NCBI RefSeq assembly: GCF_009604375.1 | Contig: NZ_WEGH01000003.1 | Span: forward strand, 930,001-994,000 | DNA length: 64,000 nt | DNA from: Actinomadura macrotermitis | GTDB taxonomy: Bacteria > Actinomycetota > Actinomycetes > Streptosporangiales > Streptosporangiaceae | Direction of reading: 5' to 3' | Part shown: positions 26,860 to 37,623 of the stretch, one piece after another | How positions within the stretch are numbered: the first letter of the stretch is position 1 | How the letters are laid out: every line of letters begins with the position of its first letter | Notes under the pieces: generated by a model | Databases searched by the model: none | What the model was told of the DNA's origin: nothing | What the model saw: only the letters and a program-made list of their open reading frames with translations | Translations under genes and position numbers: made by a program

Positions 26860-29800
26860 CTAGGCGCCCGTCCCCGGCAGCGAGCTGGCGTTGACCAGGG
26901 TGCGGATGGAGCCGAGCGCCACCGACAGCGTCGCCAGGTCGAAGCTGTCGCTCTCCCAGATCTCCGACAGCGTCTGCTGCGCGCGCAGCACCGCCGTCTC
27001 GTTCTTGCCCGTCCAGTTCAGCAGCCGCGCCTCGGGCGCCATGCCGCGCTCGCTGGTGACCAGCACGTCCCGGGTGAGGGCGGCGTGCGCGGCGTACAGG
27101 TCGTCGCGCAGCGCGCTGCGGGCCATCGAGCGCCACCGGTCGTCACGCGGCAGCGCGATGATCCGCTCGCGCAGCCGGGACAGCTGCAGCCGGTCGGCCA
27201 GGTCGAAGTAGACCTCGGCGACCTCCTCCACCGGCCGGCCCGTGTCGTGCGCGATGCCGACCAGGTCGAAGGTGGAGTAGGCGGCGCCGAGCATCGCGCA
27301 CTGCTCGGCGATCTCGTCGGGCACGCCGAGCTCGGCGAACTGGTCCCGGCGCTGCTCGAACGCGGCCAGGTCCAGGCCGGCCAGCAGCTTGGGCAGCCGG
27401 GCGCTGAGGGCGAGCGCGCCGCCGGCGAAGAAGTCGATCGTCTCGCGGATGTCGAACGGCGGGCGCCGGTTGTGCAGCAGCCAGCGCGCGCCGCGCTCGG
27501 TGAGCTTGCGCGCCTCCAGCAGCATCGCGATCTGGGTGGACTCCTCCACCTGGTGCGACAGGCCCTCGACCGACCGCCAGAAGCGCGGCATGTCGAACAC
27601 CTCGCGGGCGACCAGGTAGGCCCCCGCGATGTCGGACGGCGACGCGCCGGTCTCCTCGTTCATCCGGAACACGAAGGTGATGCCGGAGTTGTTGACCACG
27701 TCGTTCACCACCGCGGTGGTGATGATCTCGCGGCGCAGCGGGTGCCGGTCCATGTAGCCGCGGAACCGCTCGCGCAGCGGCGTCGGGAAGTAGCCGGCCA
27801 GCCAGGAGTCCAGGTAGGGGTCGTCCGGCAGGTCCGAGCCGATCAGGTCGGCGTCCAGCGTCATCTTGGCGTAGGCGAGCAGCACCGAGAACTCCGGCAG
27901 GGTGAGGCCGAGGCCCGCCTGCCGCCGCTCGGCCAGCGCCTTGTCGTCGGGCAGGAACTCCAGCCGCCGCTTCAGCCGGCCGCTGCGCTCCAGCCGGCGC
28001 AGGTAGCGGGCGTGCACGTGCAGCATCGACGGCGCCTGCGCGCGGGACGCGGCCAGCACCACGTTCTGCGCGTAGTTGTCGCGCAGCACCAGGTCGGCGA
28101 CCTCGCCGGTCATCGAGTCCAGCAGCGTGTCGCGCTGCTTGCGGGTCAGCTCGCCGTCCCGCACCACCTGGTCGAGCAGGATCTTGATGTTCACCTCGTG
28201 GTCGGAGGTGTCCACGCCGGCGGAGTTGTCGATGAAGTCGGTGTTGACCAGCCCGCCGCTGCGGGCGTACTCGATCCGGCCGAGCTGGGTGAGCCCGAGG
28301 TTGCCGCCCTCGCCGACGACCTTGCAGCGCAGCTCGGCGCCGTCGACGCGGACCGGGTCGTTGGCCTTGTCGCCGACGTCGGCGTTGTTCTCCGTGGAGG
28401 CCTTGACGTAGGTGCCGATGCCGCCGTTCCACAGCAGGTCGACCGGCGCCTTCAGCGCGGCGCGGATCAGCTCGAACGGGGTGAGCGCCTTGACGTCGCC
28501 GGGCAGGCCGAGCACCGCGCGCATCTCCGGCGTCAGCCGGACCGACTTGGCGGTGCGCGGGAACACCCCGCCGCCGCGCGAGATGAGCGAGGTGTCGTAG
28601 TCGGCCCACGAGCTGCGCGGCAGCGCGAACAGCCGCTGCCGCTCGCGGAAGGAGACCGCCGGGTCGGGGTCGGGGTCGACGAACACGTGCCGGTGGTCGA
28701 ACGCCACCACCAGCCTGGTGTGCTCGCTCAGCAGCATGCCGTTGCCGAACACATCGCCGGACATGTCGCCGATGCCGACGACGGTGAAGTCCTCGTTCTG
28801 CACGTCCTTGCCGAGCGAGCGGAAGTGGTACTTCACCGACTCCCAGGCGCCGCGCGCGGTGATGCCCATCGCCTTGTGGTCGTAGCCGACCGAGCCGCCG
28901 GAGGCGAACGCGTCGCCGAGCCAGAAGCCGTACTCGGCGGCGACGCCGTTGGCGATGTCGGAGAACGTCGCGGTGCCCTTGTCGGCGGCGACGACGAGGT
29001 AGGTGTCGTCGCCGTCGTGGCGGACCACGTCCGGCGGCGGCACGACCTTGCCGTCCACCAGGTTGTCGGTGACGTCCAGCAGGCCGGAGATGAAGTCCTT
29101 GTAGCAGGCGATGCCGGCGTTCATGAACGCCTCGCGGTCGGCGGCCGGGTCGGGCAGCTGCTTGCCGACGAAGCCGCCCTTGGCGCCCGCCGGGACGATC
29201 ACGGTGTTCTTCACCGCCTGCGCCTTGACCAGGCCGAGGATCTCGGTGCGGAAGTCCTCGCGCCGGTCGGACCAGCGCAGCCCGCCGCGCGCGACCGAGC
29301 CGAACCGCAGGTGCACGCCCTCGACCCGCGGCGAGTACACGAAGATCTCGAACTTGGGGCGGGGCTGCGGCAGGTCCGGGATGCCCGCGGGGTCGAACTT
29401 CAGCGACAGGTAGGGCTTGCGCTGGTAGTGGTTGGTGCGCAGGGTCGCCTGGATCATCGACAGGTAGGCGCGCAGGATGCGGTCCTCGTCCAGGCTCGCC
29501 ACGTCCTCCAGGTCGCCGCGCAGCTCCTCGGCGATGGCCTCGCTGCGCTCGGACTCCCCGCCCGCCAGGCTCGGGTCCAGCCGCGACTCCCACAGCCGGA
29601 TCAGCAGCCGGGTGATGGAGGCGTTGCGCAGCAGCACCTGCTCGATGTAGCGCTTGGAGAACGAGGTGCCGGTCTGGCGCAGGTACAGCGCGTAGGCGCG
29701 CAGCACCATCGCCTGCCGCCAGTCCAGGCCGACGTGCAGGACGAGCGCGTTGAAGCCGTCGTTCTCGATGTCGCCGCGCCACAGCGCGTTGAAGGCGTCC

Positions 29801-31701
29801 TGGAACAGGGTCTTGACGACCTCCTCTGACACGTCCTTCGGCGGGTCGTAGCGCAGGCCGAGGTCGTAGATCCAGGCGCGCGGCCGGTCGGCCGGCAGGA
29901 TCTCGTAGGGCCGCTCGTCGACGACCTCCACGCCCATGTTCTGCAGCAGCGGCAGCACCCGCGACAGCGAGATCGGCTCGCCCAGCCGGTAGATCTTCAG
30001 CCGCCGCTCGCCGGGCCCGGCGCTGAACGGCTCGTACAGGCTGATGGAGGTGTCGGCGCCCGCGGTCAGCGCGTCCAGGCGGCGCAGGTCGGCCACGGCG
30101 GTGCGGGCCGGGAAGTCGGCCTTGTAGCCCTCGGGGAACGCCTCGCCGTAACGGCGCGCCAGGGTGCCGGCCTGCTCCTCGCCGCACTGCTCGGTGATGG
30201 CGTCGGTGAGGTCGTCGGCCCAGGAGCGGGTGGCGGCGGCGAGGCGCGCCTCCAGCTCGTCCACGTCCACGTCGGGCAGCGGCCGGCCGCGCTCGCCGCG
30301 CACCACCACGTGCAGCCGGGCCAGCATCGACTCGGTGACGTTGGCGCTGTAGTCGACGCTGACGCCCTCGAAGGCGCGGCGCAGGATCTCCTGGATGCGC
30401 AGCCGGATCTTGGTGGTGTAGCGGTCCCGCGGCAGGTACACCATGCACGACATGTAGCGGCCGTACATGTCCTTGCGCAGGAACAGCTTCAACTGGCGGC
30501 GCTCGCGCAGCCGCAGCACGCCGAGCGCGATCGGCAGCAGGTCGTCCACCGAGATCTGGAACAGCTCGTCGCGCGGGTAGCTCTCCAGGATCTCGATGAT
30601 GTCCTGGCCGTCGTAGGAGTCGGCGGTGAACCCGGCCAGCTCCAGCACCTCGTCCAGCTTGCGCTTCAGCACCGGGACGTGCGAGATCGACTCGCTGTAG
30701 GCCACGTGCGTGAACAGGCCGAGGAAGCGGCGCTCGCCGATCACCTCGCCGAGCTCGTTGAACCGCTTGACCCCGATGTAGTCCAGGTACAGCGGCCGGT
30801 GCACGGTGGAGCGCGAGTTGGCCTTGGTGACGATCAGCAGGTGCGGCTGGGTGGCGCGGGCGCGCACCTCGGGCGGCATCGCGGCGAAGGAGTCCGACTC
30901 CAGCTTGTCGGCGCGCAGGATGCCGAGGCCGGTGCCGGGCTCGGGGCGCAGCACCGCCCCGTCCTCGGCCAGGGTGTAGTCGCGGTAGCCCAGGAAGACG
31001 AAGTGGCCGTCGGCGAGCCAGTCCAGCAGCTCCACGCCCTCGGCCAGCTCGGCGGCGGGCAGCGGCGGCGGCTCCTCGCGGATCTGCGCGGCGACCTCGC
31101 CGGCCCGCGCGCGCATCTTGGTCTCGTCCTCGACCGCCACCCGCACGTCGTTCAGGACGCGCTGCAGGTCCTTCTCCAGCTGGTCCAGCCGGGTCCGGTC
31201 GCTGGTGCGGTCGATCTCGATGTGGATCCAGGACTCGTCCAGGTCCAGGTCGCTGTCGCGGCTGCCGCGGAACGCCAGCAGCCGGCCGGCCACGTCGCGG
31301 TCCACCCCGATCAGCGGGTGCACGATCAGATGGGTGGTGAACTGGTGCCGGCTCAGCTCCATCGTCACCGAGTCGACCAGGAACGGCATGTCGTCGGTGA
31401 CGACCTGCACGATCGTGTGGCCGGGGTCCCAGCCGCACTCCTCCACGGTGGGGGTGAAGACGCGCACCTTGGCGCGGCCCTGCGGCCGCTCCTCGCCGAG
31501 CGTGCGGTGCGCCATCGCCGGTCCGCAGATGTCGGCGGGATCGCGCGTCAGCAGGTCCTCGGGGGCGACGTGGCGGTAGTACAGGCGCAGGTACGCGACC
31601 GCCTCCTCCAGATCACCGCCGCGTGCGCCCGGCCGGTGCGCGCACGTCTCCGCCGCCCTCCGGAGGATGTCGTCCTTGGCCTGGTCGAGCTTGCCGCCCA
31701 T
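26860..31701 (-). CDS. gdh: NAD-specific glutamate dehydrogenase, large (GdhB/Rv2476c type)
   Basis: 1613 residues from the ATG at 31699-31701 (AGGGAG six bases upstream; an in-frame start at 31749 lacks one). This is the L-180 class, oxidising glutamate to 2-oxoglutarate with NAD. The N-terminal 600 residues hold ACT-like regulatory domains (TFTPTVEECGWDPGHTIVQVV-like region near 75-110). The catalytic domain begins near 770 with RFGSVARGGLRWSDR, and PAGAKGGFVGKQLPD contains the substrate Lys. VGIGDMSGDVFGNGMLLS belongs to the dinucleotide part. In mycobacteria GarA, under Ser/Thr kinase control, inhibits this enzyme; a kinase gene lies directly upstream here. Confidence 0.95.
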   Translation of the reverse strand: MGGKLDQAKDDILRRAAETCAHRPGARGGDLEEAVAYLRLYYRHVAPEDLLTRDPADICGPAMAHRTLGEERPQGRAKVRVFTPTVEECGWDPGHTIVQVVTDDMPFLVDSVTMELSRHQFTTHLIVHPLIGVDRDVAGRLLAFRGSRDSDLDLDESWIHIEIDRTSDRTRLDQLEKDLQRVLNDVRVAVEDETKMRARAGEVAAQIREEPPPLPAAELAEGVELLDWLADGHFVFLGYRDYTLAEDGAVLRPEPGTGLGILRADKLESDSFAAMPPEVRARATQPHLLIVTKANSRSTVHRPLYLDYIGVKRFNELGEVIGERRFLGLFTHVAYSESISHVPVLKRKLDEVLELAGFTADSYDGQDIIEILESYPRDELFQISVDDLLPIALGVLRLRERRQLKLFLRKDMYGRYMSCMVYLPRDRYTTKIRLRIQEILRRAFEGVSVDYSANVTESMLARLHVVVRGERGRPLPDVDVDELEARLAAATRSWADDLTDAITEQCGEEQAGTLARRYGEAFPEGYKADFPARTAVADLRRLDALTAGADTSISLYEPFSAGPGERRLKIYRLGEPISLSRVLPLLQNMGVEVVDERPYEILPADRPRAWIYDLGLRYDPPKDVSEEVVKTLFQDAFNALWRGDIENDGFNALVLHVGLDWRQAMVLRAYALYLRQTGTSFSKRYIEQVLLRNASITRLLIRLWESRLDPSLAGGESERSEAIAEELRGDLEDVASLDEDRILRAYLSMIQATLRTNHYQRKPYLSLKFDPAGIPDLPQPRPKFEIFVYSPRVEGVHLRFGSVARGGLRWSDRREDFRTEILGLVKAQAVKNTVIVPAGAKGGFVGKQLPDPAADREAFMNAGIACYKDFISGLLDVTDNLVDGKVVPPPDVVRHDGDDTYLVVAADKGTATFSDIANGVAAEYGFWLGDAFASGGSVGYDHKAMGITARGAWESVKYHFRSLGKDVQNEDFTVVGIGDMSGDVFGNGMLLSEHTRLVVAFDHRHVFVDPDPDPAVSFRERQRLFALPRSSWADYDTSLISRGGGVFPRTAKSVRLTPEMRAVLGLPGDVKALTPFELIRAALKAPVDLLWNGGIGTYVKASTENNADVGDKANDPVRVDGAELRCKVVGEGGNLGLTQLGRIEYARSGGLVNTDFIDNSAGVDTSDHEVNIKILLDQVVRDGELTRKQRDTLLDSMTGEVADLVLRDNYAQNVVLAASRAQAPSMLHVHARYLRRLERSGRLKRRLEFLPDDKALAERRQAGLGLTLPEFSVLLAYAKMTLDADLIGSDLPDDPYLDSWLAGYFPTPLRERFRGYMDRHPLRREIITTAVVNDVVNNSGITFVFRMNEETGASPSDIAGAYLVAREVFDMPRFWRSVEGLSHQVEESTQIAMLLEARKLTERGARWLLHNRRPPFDIRETIDFFAGGALALSARLPKLLAGLDLAAFEQRRDQFAELGVPDEIAEQCAMLGAAYSTFDLVGIAHDTGRPVEEVAEVYFDLADRLQLSRLRERIIALPRDDRWRSMARSALRDDLYAAHAALTRDVLVTSERGMAPEARLLNWTGKNETAVLRAQQTLSEIWESDSFDLATLSVALGSIRTLVNASSLPGTGA

Positions 31702-31874
31702 CAAAAACTCCCTAGAGAACTTCCGCCACCCCGTTGTGGCGCCGCTCACCGCGCCAGCCTAGTCAGGAATCGCCACAAAGCCGACCTGCGCGAACGGGCC
31801 CGGGTGGTCGTCACCACCCTGCCAGTCCCGGGCGCGCGACTCGCCGGGAACGGCCGAGTCCGCCCGGTGCCCGC

Positions 31875-33413
<1,539 letters not shown>

Positions 33414-33728
33414 GCGCGGAACCGTTCCTCTCTTTTCGAACCGGACCGAAAAGGGCCCACGGCCCTTGTGCCGGTATGACGTCCTGGCCCCGGAGGAGGT
33501 TGACCCGGCCCGGCGACCGTATGGCGCGAGATGACCGGGGGGCTGCCCTTCGGGCGTCCATGGTCTGCTCCACCCTACCGCCCGGCCGCCCCGGGCAATG
33601 CGGACCTTATCCGACATCGTAAGTCATTTGCGCAGGTCAACCGGGTAATTTCGGAGTAACTCAGGAATGCCGTTTCCGCGCGCCGGGTAGACAGCCGTCG
33701 GATGATCTTGTGAGGAGGTACGACATAC
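33414..33728. other. 315-bp divergent promoter region with CTTTTCG/CGAAAAG repeat
   Basis: It lies between the kinase (leftward) and the NlpC/P60 gene (rightward). CTTTTCG (33432-33438) and CGAAAAG (33447-33453) form a perfect 7-bp inverted repeat 18 bases upstream of the kinase start, in its leader. The right half (33600-33720) is less GC-rich and holds GAGGAGG before the NlpC start. I looked for a c-di-AMP (ydaO) riboswitch, common before wall-hydrolase genes, and did not see its conserved cores. Confidence 0.5.
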
Positions 33729-34508
33729 ATGTCCATCCCCTTAAGGGCCGCCTGCGGCGCGGCCTCGGTCACCCTGGCGCTGACGCCGGGCATCACCGAG
33801 GCGCACGCCGCCGACGCCGCCCGAACGGAGAAGATCCAAACCCAGCGCGACCCGGGCACGGACCCGGCCGGACGACGACCACAAGCTGCCGGAGAGCAGC
33901 CCGGGACCATCGAACGGCATCCCTGGACCACGGCCTTGCAATGGTCCCTGCCCCGCAAGCGCGGCAAGCACTTCCAGCGATCGCCGCGGGAGCGCGGCGC
34001 GCGCGACGTACCGCGCATCGCACCACGGAGCCGGCCACGGGCCGAGGCACGGGCCAGATCGCTCGCCTCGCTCCAGCAGGCCGCCCGCCGCAAGCGCTCC
34101 CAGATGATCGCCGCCTGGGACCGCAAGGCCGACCGCGCGATCGCCTTCGCGCTCCGGCAGCGCGGACGCCCCTACATCTGGGGCGGCACCGGACCACGCG
34201 GCTACGACTGCTCCGGCCTCGTCCAGCAGGCCTGGCGCAACGCCGGCGTCAAGATCCCGCGCGTGACGTACTCGCAGTTCCGCCAGATTCCCACGCATGT
34301 GAGCCGGCGCCAGCTGCGGCCCGGTGACCTGCTGTTCTTCAATGGGCTCGGCCATGTCGGCATGTATCTGGGCGGAAATCGGTTCATCCATTCGCCCAGA
34401 CCGGGACGCACAGTGACCGTCGAGCGACTCCGCGGATATTACCGCGCGAACTTCAGTGGAGCCGCCCGACCCGCCTGGAGGGATCTGCCCGCGATACCGA
34501 CAAGCTGA
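33729..34508 (+). CDS. Secreted NlpC/P60-family peptidoglycan endopeptidase
   Basis: 259 residues. Start ATG after GAGGAGG. The N-terminal 29 residues are a signal peptide (ends EAHAADA), then a basic, Arg/Pro-rich linker (about 30-130) that could bind wall polymers. The C-terminal NlpC/P60 domain has IWGGTGPRGYDCSGLVQQ with Cys161, LGHVGMYLGG with His209 and FIHSP with His221, a complete Cys-His-His triad. It cleaves within stem peptides. FtsEX normally activates enzymes of this class, but no direct link is shown here. Confidence 0.9.
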   Translation: MSIPLRAACGAASVTLALTPGITEAHAADAARTEKIQTQRDPGTDPAGRRPQAAGEQPGTIERHPWTTALQWSLPRKRGKHFQRSPRERGARDVPRIAPRSRPRAEARARSLASLQQAARRKRSQMIAAWDRKADRAIAFALRQRGRPYIWGGTGPRGYDCSGLVQQAWRNAGVKIPRVTYSQFRQIPTHVSRRQLRPGDLLFFNGLGHVGMYLGGNRFIHSPRPGRTVTVERLRGYYRANFSGAARPAWRDLPAIPTS

Positions 34509-34520
34509 TCTGACGGACAC

Positions 34521-34546
34521 GGGGCTGCGCCTTACGGTGCGGCCCC
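34521..34546 (+). terminator. Hairpin after the NlpC/P60 gene
   Basis: GGGGC (34521-34525) pairs with GCCCC (34542-34546), with an inner part closed by G-U pairs, followed by TCATTCATTT. It is a moderate intrinsic terminator 13 bases past the stop codon. Confidence 0.5.
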
Positions 34547-34572
34547 TCATTCATTTCCGCGACAATGGCGCC

Positions 34573-35163
34573 ATGAGCACGCTGGACGGGCGCCGCGTCC
34601 ACACCCGGGCCGACCTGATGGAACGGTACGGCCTCGGGCGCAGCACCCTGGAGAAGTGGTACCGGGAACGCGCCGCCAACGGCCATCCCGAAGCGGCCGG
34701 CACCGTCGGCTCCCAGCTCGCCTGGGACGCCGAGGCCTGGGACCGCTGGCACGCCGGGCACACCGCCCCGCCCGCCGTCCCCGAGGGCCTGGCCACCCGC
34801 GACGAGCTCGCCGAACGGCACGGCCTGTCCAGGCACCGGCTGAAGCAGCTGTGGGCCGACCGCGCCGCCAACGGCCACCCCGAGCCGGCGCACCGGCACG
34901 GCAAGGCCCTGTACTGGGACGAGGCGGCCTGGACCGCCTGGTACGCGGCCCTGGCGGAGCCCGCCGGGTCCCCCGGCGACCTGGTCACCCTCGCCGAGGC
35001 CGCGCGCATCCTCGGCCTCGCGCAGAGCAGCGCGACCGTCTACGCCAAGCGGCCGCCCGCGGGCTGGCCCGCGCCCGCCCGCGAGGAGCCGCTCGGCGGC
35101 GGCCGCGTCCGCCGCCTCTACCGCCGCGCCGACATCCTGGCCTACCAGGAGCAGACCCGCTGA
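34573..35163 (+). CDS. Triple-repeat helix-turn-helix protein
   Basis: 196 residues from the ATG at 34573. It holds three successive winged-HTH-like units: residues 11-61 (TRADLMERYGLGRSTLEKWY), 74-125 (ATRDELAERHGLSRHRLKQLW) and 139-193 (TLAEAARILGLAQSSATVYA). Units 1 and 2 share RAANGHPE and end in WDxxAWxxWxA; unit 3 ends LYRRADILAYQEQ, as in MerR/excisionase-type domains. Three DNA-reading units in tandem suggest binding of an extended site. No effector domain is present. It is convergent with acetoacetyl-CoA synthetase. Regulon unknown. Confidence 0.75.
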   Translation: MSTLDGRRVHTRADLMERYGLGRSTLEKWYRERAANGHPEAAGTVGSQLAWDAEAWDRWHAGHTAPPAVPEGLATRDELAERHGLSRHRLKQLWADRAANGHPEPAHRHGKALYWDEAAWTAWYAALAEPAGSPGDLVTLAEAARILGLAQSSATVYAKRPPAGWPAPAREEPLGGGRVRRLYRRADILAYQEQTR

Positions 35164-37095
35164 TCAGGGCACGAAGTACCCGAGCGCCTCGGGGTTGGCC
35201 AGGGAGTCGCGGTTGGCGGCCTTCTCCGGCGGGACGCCCTGCAGGATCTTGCGGACGGGCACCTCGAGCTTCTTGCCCGACAGGGTGCGCGGGACGGCCG
35301 GGACGGCGGTGATCTCGTCGGGCACGTGCCGCGGCGACAGGGCCGAGCGGATCTCGCGCTTCAGCCGCCCGGCCAGGTCCTCGGTCAGCCCGGCGCCCTC
35401 GGCCAGCTGCACGTACAGCAGCAGGCGGCCCTCCTGGCCGAGCCGGCCGGTGTCGATGACCAGGCTGTCGGCGATCTCCTCGAACGCCTCCACCACCCGG
35501 TAGAAGTCGGCGGTGCCCATCCGGATCCCGCCCCGGTTGAGGGTGGAGTCGGAGCGGCCGTAGATGACGCAGCCGCCGTCCGGCAGGATCTTGATCCAGT
35601 CGCCGTGCCGCCACACGCCCGGGTACATGTCGAAGTAGGACTCGCGGTAGCGGGCGCCATCGGTGTCGTTCCAGAACGCCACCGGCATCGACGGCATCGG
35701 CTCGGTCAGGACCAGCTCGCCGACCTCGCCGATGAGGGCCTTGCCCTCGTCGTCGAAGGCCTCGATCTTCGCGCCGAGGCCCCGGCACTGGATGACGCCG
35801 GCGCGCAGCGGCAGCAGCGGCGAGGGGCCGACGAAGCCGGTGCACAGGTCCGTCCCGCCGGAGAAGGAGCCGAGCAGCAGGTCCCGGCCGACCTCGGCGT
35901 ACACCCAGTCGAAGCCCTCGGGCGGCAGCGGCGACCCGGTCGAGCCGATGCCCTTCAGCCGCGACAGGTCCAGCTCGGCGCCCGGCCGGCGGCCCTCCTT
36001 GCGCGAGGCCATGAGGTAGGGCGCGCCGACGCCGAGGTAGGTCGTGCCGGTCTCGGCGGCGAGCGTCCACAGGTCCAGCGGCGCGCCGTCGTACATGACC
36101 ACGGTCGCGCCGACCAGCAGCCCGCCGACCAGGTAGTTCCACATCATCCAGCCGGTCGTGGTGTACCAGAGGAACACGTCGCCGGGGCCGAGGTCCTGGT
36201 GGAACGACAGGGCCTTCAGGTGCTCCAGGACGACGCCGCCGTGCCCGTGCACGATCGGCTTCGGCAGGCCGGTCGTCCCCGACGAGTACACGACCCACAG
36301 CGGGTGGTCGAACGGCACCGGCTCGAACTCCAGCTCGTGGCCGGGCTTCGGCAGGTCGGCGTAGGGCAGCGTGCCCGGCAGCGACGCGGCCGGGTCCAGG
36401 TAGGGGACGAGGACGGTGGCGTCCAGGGTGGGCAGCGCGGCCTGGATCTCGGCGACGGTCTCGCGGCGGTCGAAGTGCCGGCCGTTGTAGGCGTACCCGT
36501 CCACCGCGATGAGCACCGACGGCTCGATCTGCGCGAACCGGTCGATGACCGACGAGGAGCCGAAGTCCGGCGAGCACGACGACCAGACCGCCCCCAGCGA
36601 CGCCGCCGCCAGGAAGCAGACCAGCGCCTCGGGGATGTTCGGCAGGTAGGCCGCGACCCGGTCGCCCTTGCCGACGCCGAGCGCGGCCAGGCCCGCGCGG
36701 ACCTCGGCGACGTGCCGCGCCAGCTCCCGGTGCGTGAGCACCCGGTGCCCGCCCGCCTCCGAACGGAAGATCACCGCGGTGTCGTCGGCGGCGCCGCGCA
36801 GCGCGTTCGCGGCGTAGTTGACGGTGGCGGAGGGGAACCAGCGCAGCCCGTCGACCGGCATGGCGCCGCCGCTGCGGACGGGCCCGTCGCCCCGCTCGCC
36901 GGCGACGTCGAAGTAGGCCCAGACCGCGTCCCAGAACTCGTCGACCTCGGTGACCGACCAGTTCCACAGGTCCGCGTAGGACTCGGTGAGCACGCCCCGG
37001 TCCAGCAGCCAGTGCTGGAAGTGCGTCACCCGCGCATTGGCGATCACCGCGTCGGACGGCTCCCACAGCGGAGCGTCCTCGGACACCTGGGACAT
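35164..37095 (-). CDS. Acetoacetate--CoA ligase
   Basis: 643 residues, normal AacS length, from the ATG at 37093-37095 with AGGAGGGG upstream. The N-terminal LWNWSVTEVDEFWDAVWAYF block is typical of acetoacetyl-CoA synthetases. The adenylation core is VYSSGTTGLPKPIVHGHGG, followed by YTTTGWMMWNYLVGGLL, and SGGTDLCTGFVG; the C-terminal catalytic Lys is in PRTLSGKKLEVPVRKIL. It activates acetoacetate with ATP and CoA, allowing ketone-body or leucine-derived carbon to be used. Assignment against acetyl-CoA synthetase rests on the N-terminus and overall pattern. Confidence 0.9.
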   Translation of the reverse strand: MSQVSEDAPLWEPSDAVIANARVTHFQHWLLDRGVLTESYADLWNWSVTEVDEFWDAVWAYFDVAGERGDGPVRSGGAMPVDGLRWFPSATVNYAANALRGAADDTAVIFRSEAGGHRVLTHRELARHVAEVRAGLAALGVGKGDRVAAYLPNIPEALVCFLAAASLGAVWSSCSPDFGSSSVIDRFAQIEPSVLIAVDGYAYNGRHFDRRETVAEIQAALPTLDATVLVPYLDPAASLPGTLPYADLPKPGHELEFEPVPFDHPLWVVYSSGTTGLPKPIVHGHGGVVLEHLKALSFHQDLGPGDVFLWYTTTGWMMWNYLVGGLLVGATVVMYDGAPLDLWTLAAETGTTYLGVGAPYLMASRKEGRRPGAELDLSRLKGIGSTGSPLPPEGFDWVYAEVGRDLLLGSFSGGTDLCTGFVGPSPLLPLRAGVIQCRGLGAKIEAFDDEGKALIGEVGELVLTEPMPSMPVAFWNDTDGARYRESYFDMYPGVWRHGDWIKILPDGGCVIYGRSDSTLNRGGIRMGTADFYRVVEAFEEIADSLVIDTGRLGQEGRLLLYVQLAEGAGLTEDLAGRLKREIRSALSPRHVPDEITAVPAVPRTLSGKKLEVPVRKILQGVPPEKAANRDSLANPEALGYFVP

Positions 37096-37182
37096 CAGCT
37101 CACCCCTCCTGTCGTGCGGCTTTGCACGCCACCCCCAATATCGGCCCCGCCCCACCCCCCGCGCAAGCCGGGTGATCTTGGG

Positions 37183-37623
37183 CTAGGCGGAGACCGTACG
37201 GTACTTGGCGCGCAGTTCGGCGAGGCGGTCGGGGGTGAGGGGGTCGCCGTTCTCCAGGGCGCGGTGGAGGTCGCGGAAATAGTCCTCGTAGCCCGCCGGG
37301 GTGAGGATGAACAGGCAGCGGGCCTGGTCGGCGGAGGCGTTGCGGAAGCCGTGGGCGACGCCGCGCGGGACCGAGACGGTACCGCCCGCGCCGACCGCGA
37401 CCTGGCCGTCGGCCAGGTCGAAGGTGACCTCCCCGTCGAGGATCTGGAAGTGCTCCTCGTGGCCGTGGTGGACGTGCGGGGCGGCGCCGAGCGCGCCCGG
37501 CGGGAAGGTGTACTCCACGATCGCCAGCCTGCCGCCGGTCTGCGCGCCGGACAGGCGGACCAGGTACTCGCCGGCGGGCGCGCGCAGGCGTTCGGCGTCG
37601 GCGGGCTGGACCAGGGCGGTCAC
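37183..37623 (-). CDS. Cupin-domain protein
   Basis: 146 residues with a single cupin barrel: GAAPHVHHGHEEHFQILDGEVTF-type first motif (its HxHxxxxE His and Glu ligands are in HVHHGHEEHF) and PRGVAHGFRNAS as the second motif (His ligand). A metal site is thus intact. It could be a dioxygenase, isomerase or non-enzymatic sensor; no substrate evidence. Its start overlaps the preceding HAD gene by 4 bases, so the two are coupled. Confidence 0.83.
   Translation of the reverse strand: MTALVQPADAERLRAPAGEYLVRLSGAQTGGRLAIVEYTFPPGALGAAPHVHHGHEEHFQILDGEVTFDLADGQVAVGAGGTVSVPRGVAHGFRNASADQARCLFILTPAGYEDYFRDLHRALENGDPLTPDRLAELRAKYRTVSA

Noticed and set aside
27085..29829. A 914-residue frame antisense to the glutamate dehydrogenase gene
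   Set aside because: Its product is a low-complexity mix rich in Arg, Ala, Gly, Val and His with no domain. Long antisense frames arise from third-position GC bias; the - strand gene has clear family motifs.
33566..33728. A c-di-AMP (ydaO) riboswitch before the NlpC/P60 gene
   Set aside because: These are common before actinomycete wall hydrolases, but the conserved cores were not found in this stretch.
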